Positions 56,201-64,000 of a stretch of DNA of 64,000 bases are shown in pieces. This DNA comes from Ulota crispa (lineage: Eukaryota; Streptophyta; Bryopsida; Orthotrichales; Orthotrichaceae). The stretch lies in NCBI GenBank assembly GCA_963920765.1, contig OY987242.1:34186002-34250001 (forward strand). Direction: 5' to 3'. The notes beneath the pieces were generated by a model. It saw only the letters and a program-made list of their open reading frames with translations. It was not told the origin of the DNA and searched no databases. The position numbers and the translations under genes are program-made. Each line of letters opens with the position of its first letter. Positions within the stretch are counted from its first letter, which is position 1.

Positions 56201-59200
56201 CCATGATTTAGTCTAAAACCATGAAAAGGTTGCAATTGAATAACATACAGTGAAAAAGTTTAGATAGGGGAAAAGTGTTACTTTTACTTTTTTTTGTAAA
56301 AGAAGACAAGCTTTTTTATTGGGTGTTGTTTGATTGCAACTTTTTTTTGTGGTTTTAGACTAAATCATGGTCTTTAAGTCCAAATCTGAATTCAAAATTC
56401 TCAAATTCAGCTTTTTGATAATCAAAATCTATAATTTACCCCCAGGCGGTGTGCAAATATCAACCCCCGGTGTGCACATATCAATTCCTTAAAAAAATTC
56501 AATGAAAAAATGGGAGAAGTCGCCAAATCCCTCCGCTAAGGTAGTATGCTCAAAAACTGTTTGCTCATTTTGAACCATCTAGTAGCTTGTTGTGAAATGC
56601 TACATTGGTGGTTCTTACATTAGCCTCTTACAACTCATTGAATGCATGGAAGAATTTTAATTGCAAAAGCCAATCGTTCGGCTTGCTTCCTCAAATCTCT
56701 TCACAACTTGCAAGTGAATGGTTCTTGGAAAATCTAAGGTTAATAATAGGTACCTATGACACATGCACTTTGAGAATTCCTAAGTAACTCAAAAATGCTT
56801 CAAAAAATATGAAACGACTTGTGTTGCATTCCGCATCTATTTCATTTTGTTTGAAAAATGAACTAAAAATCCTTCCATCCACAAAAGACCATGAAAAAGA
56901 GGGATGAGTCCTTAGATGAGCGGTTTTCAAGCGTACTGCCTTAGTTAGCACTAGATTTGCCAAATTTTGCGTGAAAGCTACTAATACTAATAGATTTTGT
57001 GAATGAACGTGCACTTGGCGTTAATTCTACTCAATTCCATCCAAATTTTCCTTACTGGCATTGTGGGGTGCGTGTCGCTCTACTAGCGAAAATACCAAAA
57101 ATAAACCCTGGTCAGCGGGCCTCTATGTAGAATGTTAAAAGGAAATCTACAAAACAGGTTTTTAACAGAATATTATTTAAGCTTAGTAGCATTGGCTTGG
57201 TGTGAATGTGCAGTACCATGAAGTAATTGGAGGTTTGGTAGGGAGACGGGGTGGCCAAGTCACGTATTTCTTCGTTATTGTGTCACTGGCCATCGCCTCT
57301 GTCATTAACCTCATTGCATCTGCCAGGTACTAGTCTTTTATTTATTTATTTCTGTTGTTTTTTCGCTTTTGTTTCTAAGTGTATTCTTCCATGCTGCATT
57401 AGTGATCGGGAGGAGCACTAGATAACAATAGTTCTCCCAATTGGTGTTCATGGAAATAACTTTAGGGTTAAGTGTATTTGGTAACTTCTGTCAATTTATT
57501 GGTCACTTTAGAGGTCTAATTTTCATCTTTCTTGTTTATACTGATCATTGGTGAGGGCTATTTGCATCACCCCTTCCACATGAAATACCAAATGTAGATA
57601 TTAGTAGCTGTAACATGGGAATCCTTTGCCGACAACTAATCCTGCTTTTGTAAAACCACCCCTCACCCCCTCACATGGATGGAGGCCCTAAGCCTCCTTT
57701 GGTTTTAAGGTAAAAGGACCCAATACAAATAGTGTACCTAATGGCATTATTCTTTACAGAGGGTAGTCATTCTAGAACTTAAATTTTAGGTAAAACATAG
57801 AGAGCTTATTGTTTTTGACCAAAACAATCACTAGAAGAAAAAGTTGTCCTAAACAACTCACAACAACTGCAAATGTTCTAAACAACTATATAATGACTCA
57901 ATTACAATCATTTAGGACATTTGCAGTTGCCCTGAACCAATCGTTTATTGCAAGATTTCTTCTAGTGAATAAGCTATCTATGCCTTACCTAGATTTAAGT
58001 TCTAAAATGACCACCTTGTGTAGAGAGTAACGCCATTAGTTACACTATTGGTATTGAGTGCTTCTACCTTAGTGAAATAGCAAAAACATTGAATTTTGCT
58101 TGACAAAGTTGCTGAATTCAAAACGTGATATGCACCTAATATTTTTCAAACTTCCAACTTGGAGGTGAAGCAAGATAACTATAAAAGAAAGTGTGTAAGG
58201 TAGAAGGCTCTCATTTGGAGCAAGCTCTAAAATGGAGCACCTCCTCAAATGTACTTCGTTTGTACATGTTTTTCATAACCCTTCAACAATGTACATGCAT
58301 TGTACATTTCAGGAGGTGCTCCATTTTAGAGCCCTATGACCTTTCCACTTCAAATTTATAACTAATTCCACAAAGTTTCAATAAATGTGAAGCAACTTGG
58401 ATTAGATGCCAATTTTTCTTATCTTTCAAGGAAAATTTACTGCAAAAAATTTCAAGAAGTTTCACCCACCCAAATTTAGTTTCAAATTTAGTTTCAGCCC
58501 TTAGATGCTCCATTCATGAGCCTCCTACCATCTACACTTATTACCTGGTTTGCTCCAAGCACTTACTCTCACAATATTTTAAACAACTTGTGGGGGGAAT
58601 TGAGGGTTGTTGCAGTGATTTGTATTATGCAGATGACAGACTGAATAAGCGAGAGTGGCAGTACGTGGTGGGAGGGGTGGCCTTTCTGGCAGTCTTGGTT
58701 CCTGATTATGGCCACTTCCGCTCCGGAGCAGTCCTCGGCCTTTTGAGCACAACCATCACCTCACTCTACTTGTTTGTAGCCTCTCTCTCCCATGGCCAGG
58801 TCTTAAACCCTAAATCCTAAATTTTGAATCCTAAATCCCAAATCTAATTGCATCATATTAAATCAAAAAAATACGTTTTTAGTGTGACGAAGCATTTCAA
58901 CACTTTGCAAGAACTTTTAAATCTTAAACCCTAAACCCTCATTGTATCATATCAAGTTAAGAAGCATTTTGGAACAATGCCTAAATCCTCTATCTTAAAT
59001 ATGAAAATCCAATATTTAAACACATTGCACCATATTGAGTGAAGGGACGTTAATAGTTTGTCAAAATATTCAAACATTTTGAAAAAAAGAAAAAAAGAAA
59101 GGGAAATTGGATTATTTACAGGTCATTATTGTTGCACTCTCCACTAGCGCTAGTTCTATGGTTGCATCTTCACTAAATGTTTGGTTATTACTGATTTAGG

Positions 59201-62200
59201 CAATTCATAATTCTTTTTTTAAACATATATGGGACTTGTGAAGGAAAATAAAAGTACTTGAGTATTTGGACAAAAAACATATATGACAGACATGGCAAGC
59301 TATTTCGTAAATCTTTGAAAGCTAAACATGACATTTAAATTTTGGTATGTTTTTGGTAGTTGAAGTGGATAGCTCTTGAAGGTTTTTCCATCTTAAAATC
59401 TACAACAATTATATATGCAAATCCAAGATTTAATTTCAATGTCAAGCCTTGTGCGAAATTAGTTTTGAAGACATATTTTATTAGTTGTATGAAGCAAGTT
59501 TAGATCCTATTATAATGCTAATTGAGAGCGGAGGTAATATGCTTTAAATCCCATTAACAATGCCATGAGAGGATTTGTCTTTGCAATTCTAGTTTTGCTT
59601 TTAATGTAGGGCACTATCCAAACTTTCTTCTCATGTAGCTTTTGTTAACAAAAAGCCTCTTCTCCTATGGTCTACAACAAAACCAAAATACCATTATTGA
59701 TGATTAACATGCTTGGTAGGTAATGATTTTTTAAAATTTTGTAGACAGCTGGAGTTCAACACACAGGTGCAAACAAAAAAGTGGAATTTCTAACTGGTGC
59801 AACCAACATTCTATTTGCTTTTGGAGGTCATGGAATTACAATGTAAGCATGTCAAACAGCACCTTTGTAACATTTGTTGTTTTCTCTAAGTTTTTTATTT
59901 TAAAGGGTTGGGTGTCAAGCATTGGGTGTTTGTTGGTTACCCAAAGTTTGAAACTTAAAAAGGGGGGAGGGAGAGGAAAAGGTAAGGAAAGGCAAGGTAA
60001 AAATTCATTTGAAATTCACTAGAATCAAGAAAGATGACTCAAAGAGTGTGCAAGACATACTTGGTGTAAATTGTGTTCTATGCTAACCAAGGAGCATGAG
60101 TAACTTGATTGGAAACAATCATTTGTAATGTGGTTGAAATTAAACATTAGTAACTTCATAATTGGTTTATTTGTTTGGATGAAATTGGCGGATTTTTTGT
60201 TTGGCTAATGAAAAGATTAGTTCAAGACGTTTTTTTGCAATCATTATAAGCTTCACTCAAACCTATGTCATGATATATATCTAGGTATAAATTTTCCCTT
60301 CTAATTTTTGTGTGTGTGTGAAGTACTAAACCAAACTAATTTTATGTTGATCCATGTTAAGTATTTGTAAAAATAGTCTTGCCTAATTTGAACTTATAAT
60401 TAAAAACTAGGAGAAAACACTACTTAGAATTACTTGAAACCTCAATAATTGTTTGGTTTAGTGGAACAAAAATAAGTCACTTTCTCCTTGGTTGATTCAA
60501 GATATAGTTTTTCATTGATGTAGTTTTATATATCCCACAAGTCAAGGTAGAGTATATAAACCACTCTAAAATCAAAACTCATTGCAAAATGTGAAGAGAA
60601 ACTATTTTGTTTTGAATAATCTAAATACAAGATAGATCTTGCATTTGTCAAACATATCCTTATAGCAACCAACCAATCACTAATTAAATAGAGAAGTAGA
60701 GAAACAAACAAATATGCCAAATTTGTGAAACTTCACTAACTTGATAAACAATCACTTGCAATAGTTAAATCTAATCATTGAATTTGAGAAAAAAATATCA
60801 CTATGACATCAAATTTGAATGTGATTTTTTTTTTTTTTTTTCTTGTGACATTTGACCATGGAGGCAATGGATTAAAGTTGTTCACATGCAATCTTCTCAA
60901 TTTTTTATGTCAATGCATAATTTCAAAACACGTTTCCACATAAATCATAATATATATGCACATAATCCACCTCTCTAAAACTTGCAAAAACATCACCTCT
61001 AAAATTTTCATATGTCATATGACATTTTCATGAATATAATACTATCTAATATCACAAAGTTTTAAGTTGTCTTTTGGAAACTAGTGTCCCATGCACAACT
61101 CAATGCACAACTGAGATACACATTTGAAACTAACTTCCATGTTGCATTGGAAATGGCCATGGTAATTAGCATACTCCAACTTTGGAAAACTCAAATACCC
61201 AAAATTCCTATGCTTCATGCAAGAAAAGCGCAAGGAATATCATTTCCAATTTCTCATGATCATTTTGTTATTTTCTAGCGCACTTCCATGCCACTTCCAT
61301 GCATAGCTCCTTAACCCTTTAACAACCAGATGTATGATAAATACAATGAGAATGGACCATGTTTTGGTTGCTTGGTTGATAAAGGGTTAACTTGTTTGCT
61401 ATTTCAATTGTTCTCCAATATCAACACGGCATGGAAGTTAGCCCTGAGTGCTATAATCAATCGATAAATTGTTATGATAAAGTACTTTCTTTGGGTTTCT
61501 TTTGTTTTTTTTTGGGTGTTTTGATATTTTGAGTGATGGGGGTGTGGCACCAACAGAGAAATTTTGGAGACCATGAGGAGACCGTCTAAATTCAAGTATG
61601 TGTATGTGCTGGTGTGTGTGTACACTTTGTGTGTCACCATTCCAAGCGCCGTGGCTGTTTATTGGGCCTTTGGCGATGTTCTCTTGACTCGCTCCAACGC
61701 TTTTGCTGTTCTTCCTCGGAGTGGCTGGCGCACCATGGCCATTGCATCCATGGTTATGCACCAAGTATGCATCTCTCCACTCTCTTGTACATCTGGAAGT
61801 GATCACTTTTTTTCTTGTTGCAAATGTCCTTGCATTGTATTTTTAAACCGCTTAATGGAGGAGGCTTTGCATCAAGAGAAGTTATATTGAGGAAGTTTGA
61901 GCAAGTACTTTACTCAAAAAATGAATCAAAATGGACAAAGTAGAGTAGTTGCTTGTTTTGTTCAAGAGGCACTAGGTGTTTTAGATCATTTGAATGCTTA
62001 CATGGGCAATCTAAAGAATGAAGATGAGTAGAATTCTCAAGCTAAGCGCTAAATTGCATATTGTGTGCAGTGTGTGCAATAGCATGTGGTGCATGTCACT
62101 ACTTTGTTAATAAGTAACATATCACTGTGCAACAAAAGAAGTGACATCTACCCACCACAAGCTATAACACACCACGTGCCACACTCACAGGGTTGTTCAC

Positions 62201-63297
62201 ACTACACCCCACGTCCCATCTTTGCAAGTCCCACTTCATCATGAGACCTAATGAGACCTAAACTTCCCTAGGTCACAAACAAGCTAGCACTAAAGAAGTC
62301 ATGAGTATTTCTCTGCAAAAACATTGGTGCAAATTGGGCTAAAGCTAGGATCAACAAAGCAATCAACCCAAGCCTCAAGCAAAATCTCACCTTCTTGGTG
62401 CCAAAACATTCAAAAAAGTGCTACCATGCAACCAAAATGTAATAGATCAAGATGACATAGTGTGAAGCGCCAAGTCCCAACTTTTGACACTACACCAATC
62501 AAATCCTCAAATGTTGATGGAATCTGAGACACAAGACATAGGGACAATCCAAAGTACGTCCCACGTCCCATCTCTGCAAGTGCCACCTTTAATGCCAAAT
62601 CCTAACTCAGTTGGGTTATCAAGGGCAAAAATGAGTAGTAAAAAAAACCTTGAATATTTTATCCCAAAAGTATTGATGGGACTTAGGTTGAAAGTTGGGT
62701 TTAGCAAAATGATTGTCTCAAACTTGGAGTGAAATCCCACCTCCTTTGACGTCAAAACTTTCAAAGAAATGCTACCATGTAAGCAACCAAACATGAAACT
62801 TGGAACGTTATGTGAAGCGCACCAAGTCCTAACTTTTGACTCTACCCCAATTAAGTTCTCAAATTCTCAAATTCCAAAATTCCAAAATTCCAAAATTCCA
62901 AAATTCTCAAATTCTCAAATTCTCAAATCCTCAAATCCTCAAATCCTCAATTCTCAAATTTTTTCATAAATTCATATTTTCAAATTTGAGTGGGACATGG
63001 TGGGACATGAGACGTAGTGATTTTGTGTTGCAGGGCATGGCGTTTGTGCTGTTCAGCCATCCGGTGTTTCTGGTGTGGGAGAAGGCCTGGGGCGTGCACA
63101 CGCACCTGCAGGTGCACCGGTGGCGAAGGGCGGGGCTGCGAGTGCCGGTGGTGGCGGGGCTGGTGCTGCTGGCGCTGGCGGTGCCCTTCTTCGGGCCCAT
63201 CAACTCCGTCGTCGGCGCTCTGCTCGTCACCGTCTCCGTCTACCTCATCCCCCTCGCCGCCTTCATCATCACCTACCGCTCCCCCCTCGCCCGCCAG
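50048..63297 (+). CDS. LAX: AUX1/LAX-family auxin influx carrier-like, 5' seven exons (3' end outside window)
   Basis: Exons 50048-50236, 52893-53084, 57214-57326, 58616-58799, 59745-59842, 61557-61764 and 63034-63297 join to 1248 nt (416 codons) with all phases consistent. Family landmarks in order: LLWEGGSVFDAW and ASAAQIGQVVLTLPYTMSQM (N-terminal helices), NLIASASDLYYADDRLNKR, TGATNILFAFGGHGITIEIL, FKYVYVLVCVYTLCVTIPSA then VYWAFGD, HPVFLVWEKAWG, and FFGPINSVVGALL followed by YRSPLARQ. AUX1/LAX proteins are plasma-membrane proton symporters of the amino-acid/auxin permease family with 11 helices; the segment here covers most of them and lacks about the last 60 residues. The N-terminus has a seven-Gly run instead of the acidic start of angiosperm AUX1, and the loop KARAALEQVKARPEGHILQ differs from the usual one. 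Start ATG 50048 has G at -3. Membership of the family is secure; auxin as substrate is inferred. Confidence 0.85.
50237..52892 (+). other. LAX-like intron 1
   Basis: 2656 bp. Near its start (50270-50480) the phrase AAACCAAT(T)A(T)...TCTAA..ATGTTGAGTT repeats about three times with a 60-bp period. It holds the family D foldback 51771-52162 and a 10-G run (52861-52870) just before the acceptor TTCCATAG. Confidence 0.75.
51771..52162. mobile_element. Family D-like foldback, 392 bp
   Basis: GGGAATTGCTAACGCCACACC at the left; GGTGTGGCTTTAGCAATTCCC at the right. Each end has two subterminal units (GCTAACGCCACACCCC; GGGGTGTGGTGTTAGC). Target-site duplication not clear. Same size and design as the 53484 and 56083 copies. 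Confidence 0.65.
52893..53084 (+). CDS. LAX: LAX-like exon 2
   Basis: IGQVVLTLPYTMSQMGIAFG to ARPEGHILQ; phase 0 at both ends; TTCCATAG acceptor and GTACAG donor. Confidence 0.9.
53176..53444. mobile_element. Diverged copy of the PRXL2-intron MITE, LAX-like intron 2
   Basis: TATTGTATTGAGGTTGTTTT at the left and GGGGCAACCTAAACGCAATA at the right, with AAGTTACCTCATGACTCATC inside. It corresponds to 836-1119. Confidence 0.6.
53484..53889. mobile_element. Family D foldback, 406 bp, LAX-like intron 2
   Basis: GGGTATTGATATGTGCACAC at the left, GTGCACATATCAATTCCC at the right. ATAAATAA on both sides (53476-53483 and 53890-53897). Arms contain GGACTTAAAGACCATGATTT and its complement; each end has two TTGATAT..GCACAC units. 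Confidence 0.8.
53898..56082 (+). other. Middle of LAX-like intron 2
   Basis: AT-rich. GCATTGACCTTATCCAAGCA near 54182 pairs with TGCTTGGATATGG near 54147, a small hairpin. TTAACCCTTTAACTTTC at 54228 resembles a family A left end without a partner. No other gene on either strand. Confidence 0.45.
56083..56478. mobile_element. Family D foldback, 396 bp, perfect 9-bp TSD
   Basis: GTAATTGATATGTGCACACC at the left, GGTGTGCACATATCAATTCC at the right. TTAAAAAAA flanks it at 56074-56082 and 56479-56487. The internal arms are the same as those of the 53484 copy. Confidence 0.85.
56537..56943. mobile_element. MITE with TAAGGTAGTATGC ends, LAX-like intron 2
   Basis: TAAGGTAGTATGCTCAAAAAC at the left and GTTTTCAAGCGTACTGCCTTA at the right. 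The outer TAAGG resembles families B and C. A fragment lies at 45005-45199. Confidence 0.7.
57214..57326 (+). CDS. LAX: LAX-like exon 3
   Basis: YHEVIGGLVGRRGGQVTYFF to NLIASA; follows ATGTGCAG in phase 0 and ends in phase 2 before GTACTA. Confidence 0.85.
57327..58615 (+). other. LAX-like intron 3
   Basis: 1289 bp. Holds the family B element 58196-58532 near its 3' end. At 57820-57970 a smaller hairpin pairs CACTAGAAGAAAAAGT... with ATTTCTTCTAGTG. Otherwise plain. Confidence 0.65.
58196..58532. mobile_element. Family B element upstream of LAX-like exon 4
   Basis: TAAGGTAGAAGGCTC at the left and GAGCCTCCTACC at the right, opposite orientation to most copies (ATGCCAATTTTTCTTATCTT near the right). 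Ends about 83 bp before the exon. Confidence 0.65.
58616..58799 (+). CDS. LAX: LAX-like exon 4
   Basis: Completes Ser, then DLYYADDRLNKREWQYVVGG to LFVASLSHGQ. Ends in phase 0 before GTCTTA. Confidence 0.9.
58800..58945. repeat. Degenerate CCCTAAA-type repeats at the start of LAX-like intron 4
   Basis: Repeated AAACCCTAAATCCTAAA and TTAAACCCTAAACCCTC phrases immediately after the donor. They resemble interstitial telomeric motif, but only a few exact CCCTAAA units occur. The rest of this intron (to 59744) is AT-rich with nothing recognised. Confidence 0.5.
59745..59842 (+). CDS. LAX: LAX-like exon 5 (98 nt)
   Basis: TAGVQHTGANKKVEFLTGAT then NILFAFGGHGIT; TTTGTAG acceptor, GTAAGC donor, phase 0 to phase 2. 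Confidence 0.9.
59843..61556 (+). other. LAX-like intron 5
   Basis: 1714 bp, AT-rich. Contains an 18-T run near 60824 and the 80-bp family A-like hairpin 61311-61390. No other gene. Confidence 0.6.
61311..61390. mobile_element. 80-bp TTAA-flanked mini-hairpin
   Basis: TTAACCCTTTAACAACCAG at the left and TTGGTTGATAAAGGGTTAA at the right. It has family A style ends (TTAA, CCCTTT) on an extremely short element. Confidence 0.6.
61557..61764 (+). CDS. LAX: LAX-like exon 6
   Basis: Follows CCAACAG in phase 2; EILETMRRPSKFKYVYVLVC through AVYWAFGDVLLTRSN to ASMVMHQ. Ends in phase 0 before GTATGC. Confidence 0.9.
61765..63033 (+). other. LAX-like intron 6
   Basis: 1269 bp. The right two thirds (62190-63019) are composite family H-like sequence (GGGTTGTTCACACTACACCC at the left, GGGACATGAGACGTAGTG at the right) with an internal duplication of CCCACGTCCCATCT. 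62850-62960 is a microsatellite-like run of CAAATTCT and CAAAATTC units. The family H end lies only 14 bp from the splice acceptor. Confidence 0.6.
63034..63297 (+). CDS. LAX: LAX-like exon 7, very GC-rich
   Basis: GMAFVLFSHPVFLVWEKAWG to FFGPINSVVGALLVTVSVYL and YRSPLARQ. Nearly every third codon position is G or C, unlike exons 2-6. Ends in phase 0 at GTCCCC; the family continues after this residue, so at least one more exon lies beyond the window. Confidence 0.9.
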
Positions 63298-64000
63298 GTC
63301 CCCCTCCCCTTTTGATTAATCCATGCTCCATAACCCATTCATAGTTTCATGACTTGCATTGCAATGGTTGTGTTTTTGTGAAAAAATATAGTCACGTTTG
63401 AATGAACATGACTTGTGTTTTGTTACAAAAGTGTAGGGTAAGGGTAAGGGCCTCATGCAAGTGCATTCTCACGTTTAAGTCACTAGGAACAAGGACGGAG
63501 CATGAGTAACCAAGTGGCACAAACGTGAGAACGCACTCAATGTGAGGCCCCTATCCTAAGTAAACGTTGCTTGAACAAAATCTCAACACATTTAGTCATA
63601 ATTTCATGACTTGTAATGGTTGTGTGTTTGTGAAAACTTTTCATGGTTGAATGAACATGACTTTTGTTTTGTTACAAAAGTGTAGGGTAAGGGCCTCATG
63701 CTAGTGCATTCTCACATTTAGAAACCTAGGGCAAAGTCACTAGTTATTTGGGCTCCGCCCACATTCTCAGTGGCTTAAACATGAGAATGCACTTGCATGA
63801 GGCCCTTACCCTAGGTAAATTTTGCTTGTGTGAGGCCCTTACACTAAGTATATGCTACTTGAACAAAATCTTGGCAAGCGTCTTTTTTTTTTATGCTACA
63901 AGTGACTTTACACATCGTGACACAACTCACGAGCTTCTCTTTACGGTTACGCAGCATAACACCACTCCACACTTTTTGTCGATATGTTCACATGTATAAG
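63298..64000 (+). other. LAX-like intron 7 (incomplete) with a duplicated hairpin
   Basis: Two tandem segments of about 258 bp (from 63340 and 63598), each beginning TTTCATGACTTG. Each contains a hairpin, 63434-63558 and 63683-63813, with arms GTAAGGGCCTCATGC and GCATGAGGCCCTTACCC. No C-terminal LAX exon was found here. Confidence 0.65.

Noticed and set aside
63017..63344. Alternative frames of LAX exon 7 (Cys/Ser-rich and Arg/His/Pro-rich)
   Set aside because: Shadows of the GC-rich exon; only the frame giving FFGPINSVVGALL matches the LAX family and the splice phases.
1..64000. CRISPR arrays, operons, bacterial ribosome-binding sites, rRNA or tRNA genes
   Set aside because: The window is intron-bearing plant nuclear DNA. 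The tandem repeats found lack regular unique spacers, and no complete tRNA cloverleaf or rRNA was seen.

Overview
This window is nuclear DNA of a streptophyte, almost certainly a land plant. It carries parts of three intron-split plant genes, all on the + strand. (1) The 3' half of a thioredoxin-fold peroxiredoxin-like gene (PRXL2/FAM213 type) lies at 1-1396; its 5' end is off the left edge. (2) A complete ten-exon gene at 22513-32911 encodes a long remorin of the group-6 kind. (3) The first seven exons of a divergent AUX1/LAX auxin-influx-carrier-like gene lie at 50048-63297, with the C-terminal exon(s) off the right edge. All exon joins were placed by splice sites, reading phase and similarity to family sequences I know; the phases close without a break in all three genes. 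The species cannot be named. Kilobase-scale, transposon-filled introns, AT-rich spacers and a LAX that reads differently from the angiosperm form suggest a seedless plant or gymnosperm, but this is inference.

Layout: 1-1.4 kb PRXL2-like tail; 1.4-19.9 kb spacer with many non-autonomous DNA transposons; 19.9-22.5 kb GC-richer spacer leading into the remorin gene; 22.5-32.9 kb remorin; 33.0-35.5 kb duplicated, coding-like but unrecognised sequence; 35.5-48 kb transposon-rich spacer including a deeply nested stack at 45.2-47.5 kb; 48.3-50.0 kb GC-richer spacer; 50.0-64 kb LAX-like gene. No rRNA, tRNA or CRISPR array was seen, and no intact transposase or reverse transcriptase.

The main unexpected content is in the repeats. 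At least five small-element families can be separated by their termini and target-site duplications (TSDs). Family A has CCCC...GGGG ends flanked by TTAA (once TTAG), often chained end to end on a shared TTAA. Families B and C have AGGTAG...CTACCT ends flanked by TA. Family D is a foldback family of about 400 bp with 8-9 bp TSDs, Mutator-like. There is also a hAT-like insertion with an 8-bp TSD, plus families E, F and H known only from shared inverted termini. Nested copies give empty sites and a relative insertion order. Copies of the same families sit in the introns of all three genes.

The genes have no obvious joint pathway. Remorin (plasma-membrane nanodomain scaffold) and LAX (plasma-membrane auxin/H+ symporter) are both plasma-membrane proteins, but the neighbourhood does not show a functional link. 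Nothing here amounts to a demonstrable new biological system; the TTAA/TTAR element family is the best candidate for something undescribed.
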